Made by a program: the position numbers and the translations under genes. A stretch of DNA of 64,000 bases from Brevibacterium yomogidense (GTDB lineage: Bacteria; Actinomycetota; Actinomycetes; Actinomycetales; Brevibacteriaceae): the NCBI RefSeq assembly GCF_900163715.1, contig NZ_FWFF01000014.1, forward strand, positions 124,001-188,000, read 5' to 3'. Below are positions 26,075 through 34,902 of this stretch, in pieces. How positions within the stretch are numbered: the first letter of the stretch is position 1; each line of letters starts with the position of its first letter. Below the pieces are notes generated by a model. It saw only the letters and a program-made list of their open reading frames with translations. It was not told the origin of the DNA and made no database searches.

Positions 26075-28726
26075 GTGAGCACACCGACCAGCCCCCAGAC
26101 CGATCCATCGATCCTCCTCATCGACGGGCATTCGATGGCCTACCGGGCGTATCACGCCCTGCCGCCGGAGAAGTTCTCGACGGCGACGGGGCAGACGACG
26201 AACGCGGTGTTCGGGTTCGTCTCCATGCTGCTGACGGCTCTCGATGCAGAGGCTCCGACTCACATCGTCGTCGCGTTCGACCGCGGGCGACCCCAGTTCC
26301 GCCTTGATCAGCACCCCGGCTACAAGGCGGGCAGAGCGAAGACCCCGCCGGACTTCCACGGCCAGGTGGAGCTCATCGAGGACGTGCTCGCAGCGCTGCG
26401 CATCCCCGTGGTCGGGCTCGAGGCCGTCGAGGCCGATGACGTGCTCGCGACGCTCGCCCGTCTTGCGGAGGAGGCGGGCGTCGAGGCGCGGATCGCCTCC
26501 GGTGACAAGGATGCGTTCCAGCTCGTGCGCCCGGGGGTCACGGTCCTCTACCCGCGCAAGGGCATGACCGACCTCGTGCGCATGACCCCTGAGGCCGTGG
26601 AGGAGAAGTACGGAGTCACTCCCGCCCAGTACCGCGGTCACGCCGCGCTCGTGGGCGAGAAGGCGGACAACCTGCCGGGCGTGCCCGGGGTCGGCCCCAA
26701 GACCGCGGCGAAGTGGCTCACGACCTACGGGGACCTCGACGGGATCCTTGAGAACGCCGATGACATCAAGGGCAAGGCGGGGGAGAACCTGCGCGCCCAT
26801 GTCGACGACGTCGCCCGCAACTACCGGCTGAACCGGCTGCTCGATGACGTGGAGCTGCCGCTGGGCATTGCCGACGCCGTCCGTCGCGAGCCGGACCGCG
26901 AGGCGCTGGGCACGCTGTTCGACCAGCTCGAGTTCGCGGTGCTGGGTCGCCGGGTCGAGGCGGTGCTCGGTGCCGGTGAGGGCACCGACGTCGCCGCAGC
27001 CGAGGTCCCGGAGCCCGTCCGGGTCGACTCCGGCTCCCTGCGGCACGAGCTGGACGCCGTGCGTGCGACGGACTGGGTCGCCGTCGCGACGGACGCCGCG
27101 TACGTGCTGGGCCAGGGGACTGTCGACCATCTGGCGCTGGCCGCGGGCGACCGGGTGTCGCTCATCGACCTCACCGACCTCGATGCGCCGGCGACCGACG
27201 CGCTGTCAGCGTTCCTCACCGACCATCCGCGGCTCGTGGCGCACGACGCCAAGCCCCAGCTCAAGGCGCTGTGGGATGCGGGGTTCACCGGTGCGCACGC
27301 GGACTGGGACACCCAGCTGGCCGGGTACCTCATCGAGCCGGACAAGCGCAGCCACGACCTCGGCGACCTCGCCTCGACCCACCTCGGCGGAGCACTGCCC
27401 GACGCACCGGACGATGCGCCGGCAGCGGACGTCGCCGCACGGGCCTGGGCCATCGCGCAGCTGCGTCCCGTCCTGGCCGAACAGCTCGACGCGCACGGGG
27501 CGACGGGGATCATGGAGCAGATCGAGGTCCCGGTGCTCGACATCCTCGCGCGCATGGAGACGCGGGGGATCGCAGTCGATCGCGACCGCCTCGATGCATT
27601 GGGCGGCGAGTTCCGCGAGCAGGCGGACGCCAGCGCTCAGGCCGCGTACGCGGCGATCGGGCACGAGGTGAATCTGGGATCGCCCAAGCAGCTGCAGGAA
27701 GTCCTGTTCGACGAACTGGACATGCCGAAGACGAAGAAGACGAAGACCGGCTACACGACGGACGCCGCGGCGCTCGCGGACCTGTTCGCGCGGACCGAGC
27801 ACCCGTTCCTCCAGCACCTGCTGGCGCATCGCGATCGGACCAAGCTCAGCCAGACCGTCGTGGGGCTGGAGAAGACGCTCGCGGACGACGGACGCATCCA
27901 CACGACCTACCTGCAGACGGTCGCCGCGACGGGGCGGCTGTCCTCGAAGGACCCGAACCTGCAGAACATCCCGGTGCGCACGGAGGCGGGCCGGCGGATC
28001 CGCGAGGTGTTCGTGCCCGGAGCGGGGGCCGACGCGCTCCTGACCGCCGACTACTCGCAGATCGAGATGCGCATCATGGCCCATCTGTCCGGCGACCCCT
28101 CTCTCATCAGCGCGTTCCTCGCGGGGGAGGACCTCCACGCCTTCGTCGGTGCCCAGGTGTTCGGCGTTCAGACGGCGGACGTGACGCCGGAGATGCGGGC
28201 GAAGGTCAAGGCGATGTCCTACGGTCTGGTCTACGGCCTCTCCGCCTACGGACTCGCACAGCAGCTCGCGATCGGAGTGGACGAGGCGCGCGGGCTGATG
28301 GACGGGTACTTCGCACGGTTCGGCGCGGTGCGCGACTACCTGTCGACCGTCGTGGAGGAAGCGCGCTCGCGCGGCTACACGGAGACCATGGACGGGCGCA
28401 GACGATACCTGCCCGCACTGCAGTCGGACCGTCGGCAGATGCGTGAGATGGCGGAGCGCGCAGCCCTCAACGCACCCATCCAGGGCAGTGCCGCAGACAT
28501 CATGAAGACGGCGATGATCCGCGTGGACGGCGCGATGCGGGAGGCGGACCTCGGAAGCCGCGCGCTCCTGCAGGTCCATGACGAGATCATCGTCGAACTG
28601 ATGCCGGACGAGCACGAGGCGGTCACGGACATCGTGCGTCGTGAGATGGCCGGCGCGGCGTCGCTCACCGTCCCCCTGGACGTGAATGTGGGCATCGGCT
28701 CCAGCTGGCAGGACGCGGCGCACTGA
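26075..28726 (+). CDS. polA: DNA polymerase I
   Basis: Repair and Okazaki-fragment polymerase, 883 residues. The N-terminal 5' nuclease (about 1-305) has LIDGHSMAYRAYHAL and the acidic EADDVLATLA. The middle domain (about 310-500) keeps the fold but lacks the DxE metal site of a 3'-5' exonuclease (the matching strand reads DWVAVATDAAYVLG near 330), so proofreading is probably absent, as in other actinobacterial PolI. The polymerase domain has motif A (LTADYSQIEMR, near 653), motif B (KAMSYGLVYGLS, near 710) and motif C (LLQVHDEIIVE, near 830). The GTG start appears leaderless. Confidence 0.97.
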   Translation: MSTPTSPQTDPSILLIDGHSMAYRAYHALPPEKFSTATGQTTNAVFGFVSMLLTALDAEAPTHIVVAFDRGRPQFRLDQHPGYKAGRAKTPPDFHGQVELIEDVLAALRIPVVGLEAVEADDVLATLARLAEEAGVEARIASGDKDAFQLVRPGVTVLYPRKGMTDLVRMTPEAVEEKYGVTPAQYRGHAALVGEKADNLPGVPGVGPKTAAKWLTTYGDLDGILENADDIKGKAGENLRAHVDDVARNYRLNRLLDDVELPLGIADAVRREPDREALGTLFDQLEFAVLGRRVEAVLGAGEGTDVAAAEVPEPVRVDSGSLRHELDAVRATDWVAVATDAAYVLGQGTVDHLALAAGDRVSLIDLTDLDAPATDALSAFLTDHPRLVAHDAKPQLKALWDAGFTGAHADWDTQLAGYLIEPDKRSHDLGDLASTHLGGALPDAPDDAPAADVAARAWAIAQLRPVLAEQLDAHGATGIMEQIEVPVLDILARMETRGIAVDRDRLDALGGEFREQADASAQAAYAAIGHEVNLGSPKQLQEVLFDELDMPKTKKTKTGYTTDAAALADLFARTEHPFLQHLLAHRDRTKLSQTVVGLEKTLADDGRIHTTYLQTVAATGRLSSKDPNLQNIPVRTEAGRRIREVFVPGAGADALLTADYSQIEMRIMAHLSGDPSLISAFLAGEDLHAFVGAQVFGVQTADVTPEMRAKVKAMSYGLVYGLSAYGLAQQLAIGVDEARGLMDGYFARFGAVRDYLSTVVEEARSRGYTETMDGRRRYLPALQSDRRQMREMAERAALNAPIQGSAADIMKTAMIRVDGAMREADLGSRALLQVHDEIIVELMPDEHEAVTDIVRREMAGAASLTVPLDVNVGIGSSWQDAAH

Positions 28727-28744
28727 GGGAAGTCCCGGGCTGCT

Positions 28745-28777
28745 CTGCTCAGCTCTGCACGGAGCAGAGCTGAGCAG
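28745..28777 (+). terminator. Hairpin between convergent polA and methyltransferase genes
   Basis: CTGCTCAGCTCTGC (28745-28758) pairs perfectly with GCAGAGCTGAGCAG (28764-28777) around ACGGA. An alternative pairing of GGGCTGCT (28737-28744) with AGCAGCCC (28773-28780) is also possible. No T-run follows. Confidence 0.65.
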
Positions 28778-28788
28778 CCCTGCGGGGC

Positions 28789-29625
28789 TCAGGCGCGCAG
28801 GCGGGTGGAGAAGATGGTGGTGCCGGGCATGAGCCGTCCGCGCAGCGGGGACCAGCCGCCCCACGACAGCTCGTTGTCGTCGGGCCATTCCGGCTCCGTG
28901 AGTCCCGTGAGCTCGAAGCCCGCGTCGACCAGCAGGCGCACCCAGTCGCCCATCGTCCGGTGGTGCTCCGCGTAGACCGGCTGACCGCTGCCGTCGACCT
29001 CGACGTAGGGGGTGCGGTCGAAGTACGAGTACTCGACGGTCAGACCGGCCTCACCGGGGACGTCGGGGAACATCCACCGCAGGGGGTGGGTGACGGAGAA
29101 CGCCCAGAGGCCGCCGGGACGCAGCACGCGCGCCGCCTCTGCCAGCACGGACTCCGCGTCCTTGACGAAGGGAAGCGCCCCGTAGGAGGAGAACGCGATG
29201 TCGAAGCTGCCCGATGGGAAGGGCAGCGACCGCGCGTCGGCCTGCAGGAAGGTGGGCGGCACCGCGTCGTCCGCCAGGGGCTGCTCCCGCTGGAGGCGCG
29301 AGGCCTGCTCGAGCATTCCGGACGACAGATCCACGCCGGTCGCCAGCGCGCCGTGCTCCGCCAGCCACCGCGAGCACTGGCCGGCACCGCAGCCGACCTC
29401 GAGGACCTGCTGCTTCACGACGTCACCGAGCAGGCGCACATCGTCCTCGCGCACGCCCTCCGGGCACCAGATGAACTCCGAGGCGCCCAGGAAGCTGCCG
29501 TGCTCCGCGAGGTAGTCCTCTGCGGATCCGTCCCAGTAGGACCGGTTCGCCCGGACGGACTCCTCTTCGCCGATCGCCAGATAGCCGCCGCTGATGATCT
29601 CCGGCGAATACTCTCCCTCGCTCAC
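28789..29625 (-). CDS. Class I SAM-dependent methyltransferase
   Basis: A 278-residue protein with the Rossmann-type methyltransferase core: VLEVGCGAGQCSRWLAEHGA (motif I, near 75), GVDLSSGMLEQA (motif II, near 95), the FDIAFSSYGALPF strand and RVLRPGG near 165. It resembles the UbiE/methyltransferase-11 group; the C-terminal 90 residues are less typical and rich in Trp. The substrate is unknown. I start at GTG 29625, with AGGGAG five bases upstream; GTG 29631 is also in frame but overlaps that ribosome site. It is divergent from rpsA, 274 bases away. Confidence 0.85.
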   Translation of the reverse strand: MSEGEYSPEIISGGYLAIGEEESVRANRSYWDGSAEDYLAEHGSFLGASEFIWCPEGVREDDVRLLGDVVKQQVLEVGCGAGQCSRWLAEHGALATGVDLSSGMLEQASRLQREQPLADDAVPPTFLQADARSLPFPSGSFDIAFSSYGALPFVKDAESVLAEAARVLRPGGLWAFSVTHPLRWMFPDVPGEAGLTVEYSYFDRTPYVEVDGSGQPVYAEHHRTMGDWVRLLVDAGFELTGLTEPEWPDDNELSWGGWSPLRGRLMPGTTIFSTRLRA

Positions 29626-29737
29626 ATGCACTCCCTGCTGGTCGAGTTCGGAAGCGTGCCCGGTCGATGCCGATCCGGTGCTGTCTCCGATGCTGGTCGG
29701 ATGGGATGAGCACGTGCGCTGACACCCCTCGTGGTGC

Positions 29738-29743
29738 TAGCAT
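29738..29743 (+). promoter_or_regulatory. Probable rpsA promoter and long leader
   Basis: TAGCAT is the best -10 candidate in the 274-base gap between the methyltransferase gene and rpsA. A start near 29750 gives a leader of about 150 bases that can form a stem around 29779-29795 (CACCGCAG with CTGCGGGTG, one bulge). A long structured leader fits S1 autoregulation but this is inferred only. Confidence 0.4.
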
Positions 29744-29899
29744 ATTGGACTGTATGCACTTCGCGCACAGAAACCACGCACCGCAGCCACGCTGCGGGTG
29801 GAGTTCGGGGTGCTGCGCACACACAATACCCATCACGAGACCGTGTCCCCGTTCCCCCGGGATCGCGGGCCACATTCCATCTACGGAGTCCCTTACCTA

Positions 29900-31381
29900 A
29901 TGACCACCACCACGCCTGGCTCGGCGCAGCAGAAGCAGGTTGCCGTCAACGATATCGGCACCTCGGAAGACTTCCTCGCCGCCATCGACGAAACCATCAA
30001 GTACTTCAACGACGGCGACATCGTTGAAGGCACCGTCGTCAAGGTCGACCGCGACGAGGTGCTCGTCGACATCGGATACAAGACCGAAGGCGTCATCCTC
30101 TCCCGCGAGCTGTCGATCAAGCACGACGTCGAGCCCTCCGAGGTCGTCGAGGTCGGCGACGCGCTCGAAGCCCTCGTCCTCACCAAGGAAGACAAGGACG
30201 GACGGCTGATGCTGTCCAAGAAGCGCGCTCAGTACGAGCGCGCCTGGGGCGACATCGAGCGGATCAAGGACGAGGACGGAGTCGTCACCGGCACCGTCAT
30301 CGAGGTCGTCAAGGGCGGTCTCATCGTCGACATCGGACTGCGCGGCTTCCTGCCGGCGTCCCTCGTCGAGATGCGCCGTGTGCGCGACCTCGCTCCGTAC
30401 ATCGGCCAGGAGGTCGAGGCGAAGATCATCGAGCTCGACAAGAACCGCAACAACGTCGTCCTGTCGCGCCGCGCATGGCTCGAGCAGACGCAGTCCGCGG
30501 TCCGCCACGACTTCCTGCAGACCCTCCAGAAGGGCCAGGTCCGTCCGGGCGTCGTCTCCTCGATCGTCAACTTCGGTGCCTTCGTGGACCTCGGCGGCGT
30601 GGACGGCCTCGTCCACGTGTCCGAACTGTCCTGGAAGCACATCGAGCACCCTTCCGAGGTCGTCGCCGTGGGCGACGAGGTCACGGTCGAGGTCCTGGAC
30701 GTCGACATGGACCGCGAGCGCGTCTCGCTGTCGCTCAAGGCGACGCAGGAGGATCCGTGGCAGCACTTCGCACGGACCCACGTCATCGGTCAGATCGTGC
30801 CCGGCAAGGTCACGAAGCTGGTTCCGTTCGGCGCGTTCGTGCGCGTCGAGGACGGCATCGAGGGCCTCGTGCACATCTCCGAGCTCGCAGTGCGCCACAT
30901 CGACCTGCCCGAGCAGGTCGTGGGCGTCGACGAGACGATCTACGTCAAGGTCATCGACATCGACCTGGACCGCCGCCGCATCTCGCTCTCGCTCAAGCAG
31001 GCGAACGAGGGCGTGGACCCGGAGGCCGAGGAGTTCCTCGACCCCGCGCTCTACGGCATGCTCCAGGAGTACGACGAGGACGGGAACTACAAGTACCCGG
31101 AGGGCTTCGACCCGGAGACCAACGAATGGCTCGAGGGCTACGAGACCCAGCGCGAAGAGTGGGAGCAGCAGTACGCTTCGGCTCAGGCGCACTGGGAAGA
31201 GCACAAGAAGCAGGTCGCGAAGGCCATCTCGGCCGACGCGGACGCCGCTGCCTCGACGTCCGTCAGCTCGGAGTCCGCTCCGGCTGCGAACTACGCCAGC
31301 GAAGCACCGGTCACCGATGCCGGTACCCTCGCCAGCGACGAAGCGCTCGCTGCTCTGCGTGAGAAGCTCGCCGGCAGCTGA
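29900..31381 (+). CDS. rpsA: 30S ribosomal protein S1
   Basis: RNA-binding ribosomal protein of 493 residues with four S1 repeats, seen as GDIVEGTVVKVDRDEVLVDIG (near 34), VTGTVIEVVKGGLIVDIG (near 130), RPGVVSSIVNFGAFVDLG (near 213) and VPGKVTKLVPFGAFVRVEDG (near 300). This four-repeat form is the actinobacterial type, shorter than the six-repeat E. coli S1. The C-terminal 100 residues are acidic and Ala/Ser-rich. I chose ATG 29900, where the conserved N-terminus begins. Codon choice is strongly biased, as expected for high expression. A 15-bp hairpin follows 41 bases after the stop. Confidence 0.97.
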   Translation: MTTTTPGSAQQKQVAVNDIGTSEDFLAAIDETIKYFNDGDIVEGTVVKVDRDEVLVDIGYKTEGVILSRELSIKHDVEPSEVVEVGDALEALVLTKEDKDGRLMLSKKRAQYERAWGDIERIKDEDGVVTGTVIEVVKGGLIVDIGLRGFLPASLVEMRRVRDLAPYIGQEVEAKIIELDKNRNNVVLSRRAWLEQTQSAVRHDFLQTLQKGQVRPGVVSSIVNFGAFVDLGGVDGLVHVSELSWKHIEHPSEVVAVGDEVTVEVLDVDMDRERVSLSLKATQEDPWQHFARTHVIGQIVPGKVTKLVPFGAFVRVEDGIEGLVHISELAVRHIDLPEQVVGVDETIYVKVIDIDLDRRRISLSLKQANEGVDPEAEEFLDPALYGMLQEYDEDGNYKYPEGFDPETNEWLEGYETQREEWEQQYASAQAHWEEHKKQVAKAISADADAAASTSVSSESAPAANYASEAPVTDAGTLASDEALAALREKLAGS

Positions 31382-31407
31382 GCTGCCGGACGACTGACTC
31401 ATCGACT

Positions 31408-33315
31408 TTGAGCAGAACGCAGGAGAACTCCCGGACCACGGTCCGGGAGTTCTCTCCGTCTCAGGCCCGCACGACTCCGCTGCTGCGTGAGCGCCTGCGG
31501 CCGTGGCTGATCTTCGCCGCGGTCCTCATCGCACTCGCGCTCCTCACGTTCCGCGGCCTGCTCGCGGAGCCCGGGGGCCGCGTATATGCGGAGAACGATG
31601 ACACGTCGCTCTTCGTGTGGTGGTTCGCGAACGGTGCGGACGCCGTCGCGTCCCTGTTCGGCGCAGGCTCCGGCGCCAGCGGATTCCTCTACACCGTCCA
31701 GATGAATTGGCCCGATGGGGTCAACGGCGCATGGAACACCGGCGCGCTCGGCCTCACGGTGCCGCTGGCCCCGATCACCTGGCTGTGGGGCCCCGTCGTC
31801 GCCTACAACGTGGCGATCATCGCCTCACCCGTGGCCGCATCGCTCGCGGCGGCGCTGTTCCTCACACGCTTCGCAGATCGCCTCCCCGCGTTCATCGGCG
31901 CTGCGCTCTACGGCTTGTCCCCGTACCTGATCGCACAGGCCGGGGGACACCTCAACCTGAGCTTCGCGGTCCTCCCTCCGCTGGTCGCGGCGTTCCTCTG
32001 GCAGGCGGCGGTCGGTCCCGGCGGAGGAGCCGCCCGCGCACGGGTCGCCGCGCTCGTGCCCTGGGGCGTGCTGCTGGGCGGAGCGATCGGCTGGCAGTTC
32101 TACATGTCCAGCGAGCTCCTCGCAGGGACCTTCCTCGCAGCGCTCACAGGTGTGCTCGCGATCGCCGCAGTGCTCCGTCGCAGGATCCTGCCCCGCCTCG
32201 TGCCGACCCTCGCCGCGAGCGGGGCGGCGGTCGTCACCGCCCTCCTGCTGGCGTCTCCTCTCCTCATGACGATGGCGAACGCACCGAACCGTCCGGACGG
32301 CGCGATCCGTCCCCACGGCGTCTGGAACAACGACCTCGCCGACCTCGTCGTTCCTCCCCTGTTCGCTCCGGGCCACGGCCTGGTCCCGGACATCCCCCGC
32401 GTGCTGCACATCGATCCGGCGGAGATCGGCGGATACGTGTCCGTCGCGTGGCTCGTCGTCGCGGTCTGGGCCGTCGTCCGGCACCGCCGCAGCGCGCGTC
32501 ATGGGGGCCTCGTGCGCGTGCTCGCGGTCACCGTGGTCCTCATGTGGCTGCTGTCGATGGGGTCGCCGCTGCGGGTCTTCGGAGCCGAGGTGCCGACCCC
32601 GGGCCCGTTCCGCGTCATCGAGCACATACCCGTCCTCATGAACATCCTCCCGATGCGCCTGGCGGTGCACGTGGTGCTGTGCCTGAGTGCGCTGACCGCA
32701 GTGCTGCTGCACCATGCGCTGCGGGACGCGCACAGGCGCCGCGCGGCAGGTGAGCGCATCCGCGGTGCCGCGAGTCTGGGTCCCTTCGCCGCAGTGCTCC
32801 TGACCTGCGTGCTGATCGCTCCCGTCGCGGTCCCCACCCGCGACATCACCGTGCCGCGCTTCTTCACATCGGATGCGGTCACCGACACGATCCCCGCCGG
32901 AGCGGTGGTGAAGGCACTGCCCACCCCACGGGCGGTCGCAGAGGCGGACTACGCGCAGTCCATGGTGTGGCAGGCGGTGACGGGGATGCACTATCGGGAG
33001 ACCGGCGGCTACTTCATCGGCGGCACCGACAGCCACGCGGTGACGTACCAGGCGCTGCTCGATCCGCTGGATCAGCTCCTGCGCGACGAGGAGCAGACCG
33101 CGGTCCGGGACTTCGACGAGGGCCGGACCGCCGAGGCCGTCCGCGGCATCCGCGCGGGCGGCACCGATTTCGTCCTCATCCCCGTCGATCCGCCTCTGCT
33201 GCACTGGCCCGCGGACGAACTCGCGGGCCTGCTCGCGCAGACGCCGGGTGCACGAGCGGAACTCGTCGCAGACGTCTGGGTCGTCGACCTCCGGAGGATC
33301 GACGACGCGTCGTAG
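31408..33315 (+). CDS. Large polytopic membrane protein, GT-C glycosyltransferase-like
   Basis: A 635-residue protein with a first hydrophobic helix near 32-50, about ten more between 95 and 470, and a soluble C-terminal region (about 490-635) probably outside the cell. The segment after the first helix (YAENDDTSLFVWWF), the NWPDGVNGAWNTG loop and YGLSPYLIAQAGGHLNL resemble actinobacterial GT-C-type proteins that use lipid-linked sugars; the acceptor is unknown. The start is uncertain: TTG 31408 has no ribosome site and no ATG or GTG occurs in frame before the first helix. The rpsA terminator covers codons 6-16, so translation may start later at a CTG. Confidence 0.65.
   Translation: MSRTQENSRTTVREFSPSQARTTPLLRERLRPWLIFAAVLIALALLTFRGLLAEPGGRVYAENDDTSLFVWWFANGADAVASLFGAGSGASGFLYTVQMNWPDGVNGAWNTGALGLTVPLAPITWLWGPVVAYNVAIIASPVAASLAAALFLTRFADRLPAFIGAALYGLSPYLIAQAGGHLNLSFAVLPPLVAAFLWQAAVGPGGGAARARVAALVPWGVLLGGAIGWQFYMSSELLAGTFLAALTGVLAIAAVLRRRILPRLVPTLAASGAAVVTALLLASPLLMTMANAPNRPDGAIRPHGVWNNDLADLVVPPLFAPGHGLVPDIPRVLHIDPAEIGGYVSVAWLVVAVWAVVRHRRSARHGGLVRVLAVTVVLMWLLSMGSPLRVFGAEVPTPGPFRVIEHIPVLMNILPMRLAVHVVLCLSALTAVLLHHALRDAHRRRAAGERIRGAASLGPFAAVLLTCVLIAPVAVPTRDITVPRFFTSDAVTDTIPAGAVVKALPTPRAVAEADYAQSMVWQAVTGMHYRETGGYFIGGTDSHAVTYQALLDPLDQLLRDEEQTAVRDFDEGRTAEAVRGIRAGGTDFVLIPVDPPLLHWPADELAGLLAQTPGARAELVADVWVVDLRRIDDAS
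31423..31454 (+). terminator. rpsA terminator hairpin
   Basis: GAACTCCCGGACC and GGTCCGGGAGTTC form a perfect 13-bp stem around AC (in practice a 4-base loop), extended by two outer pairs to 15 bp, followed by TCTCCGTCTC. It is correctly placed to end rpsA transcription but lies inside the apparent first codons of the following reading frame. Confidence 0.75.
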
Positions 33316-33318
33316 GCT
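33313..33318 (+). promoter_or_regulatory. -10 box of the coaE promoter
   Basis: TAGGCT ends seven bases before the coaE ATG, and its TAG is the stop codon of the preceding membrane protein gene. A transcript would start at or one base before the start codon. Confidence 0.55.
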
Positions 33319-33325
33319 TGAGCCC

Positions 33326-34282
33326 ATGACGGACTCTCAGCGCGCGCTCGGCCCCCTGCTCATCGGACTGACAGGGGGGATCGGCGCCGGAAAATCAACG
33401 GTGGCCTCCCTCTTCCGGTCCCGCGGTGCGGCGGTGGTGGATGCCGACGCGATCGCCCGCGAGGTCGTGGAGCCCGGAGAACCCGCTCTCCTTGCGCTCA
33501 CGGAGGAGTTCGGAGACGGGATCCTCACGGAGGCGGGCGAGCTGGATCGGGCGGCGCTGGCCACGGCGGCCTTCGCCTCGGCGGATCGCACCGCGGCCCT
33601 GAACGCGATCATGCATCCGGCGATCGGTGACCGGACGCACGCGCGCATGGCCGAACTGGCCGACCACGGCGTCGTCGTCCACGACGTCCCGCTCCTCGTG
33701 GAGAACGGGATGACCGCGCGCTATCACCTGAGCGTCCTCGTCGACGTGTCGGAGGACATCCGCCTCGAGCGCCTCACGACGAGCCGGGGGCTCGACCGCG
33801 AGGACGCGCTGCGGCGCATCCGTGCACAGGCCGCTGACGAGCAGCGTCGCCGCGCCTGCGACGCGATCCTCGACAACTCGACCACCGAGCAGCAGCTCGA
33901 GGCGCGGTTCAGCACACTGTGGGAGGAGCGGATCGAACCGTTCCGCCGCCATCGTGCGGCGGGAACTCCCGCACAGCCGTCTGAGCTCGCGGCGGGGGAG
34001 ACGTCCTCGGAGGCGCAGGAGGCGGCGGGGGCGCGCCTGGTCGCCCGGATCGAACGCGCCGCGTCCGCTGCCGGGATGACGTGCACGGCCACCCATGAGC
34101 CCGGGCCCCAGGGCGTGGAGATCGCTCTCTCGGTGGTGGACGGAGACACCGCGTCCCGCGTGCGCAGCGTTCTCGCCGATGTGGGGTTCGCACCCGTCGC
34201 GGAGGATGCAGCGCCGCACGCAGCGACGGAGCGGTACGCACACACCGATCCGGGGCGCCCGGCGTTCGTCTCCGTCAGCTGA
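33326..34282 (+). CDS. coaE: Dephospho-CoA kinase with a GrpB-like C-terminal remnant
   Basis: Last step of CoA synthesis. Residues 1-205 are a complete CoaE: P-loop GGIGAGKST at 17-25, DADAIAREVV near 39, VVHDVPLLVENGM near 117 and RRIRAQ near 163. A linker and about 85 more residues follow (234-318). They resemble the second half of the GrpB/UPF0157 nucleotidyltransferase-like domain that is fused to CoaE in many actinobacteria (VADVGF-like helix, HTDPGRPAFVSV end), but the first half with its GSTA motif is missing. I chose ATG 33326 for the -10 spacing and because P-loop spacing matches the family. Confidence 0.92.
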   Translation: MTDSQRALGPLLIGLTGGIGAGKSTVASLFRSRGAAVVDADAIAREVVEPGEPALLALTEEFGDGILTEAGELDRAALATAAFASADRTAALNAIMHPAIGDRTHARMAELADHGVVVHDVPLLVENGMTARYHLSVLVDVSEDIRLERLTTSRGLDREDALRRIRAQAADEQRRRACDAILDNSTTEQQLEARFSTLWEERIEPFRRHRAAGTPAQPSELAAGETSSEAQEAAGARLVARIERAASAAGMTCTATHEPGPQGVEIALSVVDGDTASRVRSVLADVGFAPVAEDAAPHAATERYAHTDPGRPAFVSVS

Positions 34283-34295
34283 GGTCGCTCCGGCT

Positions 34296-34328
34296 GAGGT
34301 CCGGCTGAGCCCTCCCCAGCCGGACCTC
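34296..34328 (+). terminator. Hairpin between convergent coaE and osmC genes
   Basis: GAGGTCCGGCTG (34296-34307) pairs perfectly with CAGCCGGACCTC (34317-34328), loop of nine bases. An outer pair of arms, CTGAGGTCG (34279-34287) and CGACCTCAG (34336-34344), flanks it and covers the ends of both genes. Confidence 0.6.
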
Positions 34329-34340
34329 GCCAGCCCGACC

Positions 34341-34766
34341 TCAGCGCAGCGAGGCGGTGAGGTCGATCGAGACGCCCTTGAGGGCGCGGGAGACGGGGCA
34401 GTCCTTCTTCGCCTTCTGTGCGGCAGTGCGGAAGTCCTCCTCGGACAGGCCCGGTACGGCACCGACGACGTACAGATGGATACCGGTGATCCCGTTCGCG
34501 GGGGAGAAGCTGACATCCGCGCCGGTCGAGAGCTCTTCGGGAGGCGTTCCCTGCTGCGTGAGGGCGTTCGACAGCGCCATGGAGAAGCATGCGGAGTGAG
34601 CGGCACCGATCAGCTCCTCCGGCGTCGTCGCGCCGTTGGCGCCCTCTGCCCGCGCGGCCCACGTCACGCCGAGCGTGCCGGAGCCGGAGCTGTCCAGCGA
34701 GACGGATCCCGAGCCCTCGGGAAGCGTGCCGCGCCAGACCGTGTGCGCCTTCGAGACCGTGTCCAT
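34341..34766 (-). CDS. osmC: OsmC/Ohr-family peroxiredoxin
   Basis: A 141-residue thiol peroxidase of the OsmC branch, reducing organic hydroperoxides in the cytoplasm. The two catalytic cysteines are C60 in AAHSACFSMALS and C123 in KKDCPVSRAL. On the minus strand GAGGAGGAATCG leads into ATG 34766. The upstream region carries a tandem 19-bp repeat that includes the probable -10 box. Divergent from uvrB. Confidence 0.92.
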   Translation of the reverse strand: MDTVSKAHTVWRGTLPEGSGSVSLDSSGSGTLGVTWAARAEGANGATTPEELIGAAHSACFSMALSNALTQQGTPPEELSTGADVSFSPANGITGIHLYVVGAVPGLSEEDFRTAAQKAKKDCPVSRALKGVSIDLTASLR

Positions 34767-34798
34767 CGATTCCTCCTCATGAGTGGGTATGTCGTACC

Positions 34799-34836
34799 TC
34801 TCACGAGTCTAGGCCGATCTCACGAGTCTGGGCCGA
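34799..34836. repeat. Tandem 19-bp repeat in the osmC promoter
   Basis: Two adjacent copies of TCTCACGAGTCTRGGCCGA (34799-34817 and 34818-34836) differ at one base. On the minus strand the osmC-proximal copy contains TAGACT, a good -10 hexamer (34811 to 34806); the distal copy has CAGACT instead. The repeat therefore duplicates the core promoter or an operator that overlaps it. Confidence 0.8.
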
Positions 34837-34889
34837 CCAGCGGTCGCTGCGGACGAGCGGAGTCCTCTCCCCGTGTCCGTGTGGCGCGC

Positions 34890-34895
34890 TATCGT
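34890..34895 (+). promoter_or_regulatory. -10 box of the uvrB promoter
   Basis: TATCGT ends seven bases before ATG 34903. This supports a leaderless or one-base leader transcript and argues against the in-frame GTG at 34873, which lies upstream of the box. Confidence 0.5.
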
Positions 34896-34902
34896 GAACC
34901 GT

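Noticed and set aside
26075..27550. PolI with active proofreading domain
   Set aside because: The DxE metal-binding residues of the 3'-5' exonuclease are absent in the matching region, as in other actinobacterial PolI, so this is not called as a proofreading enzyme.
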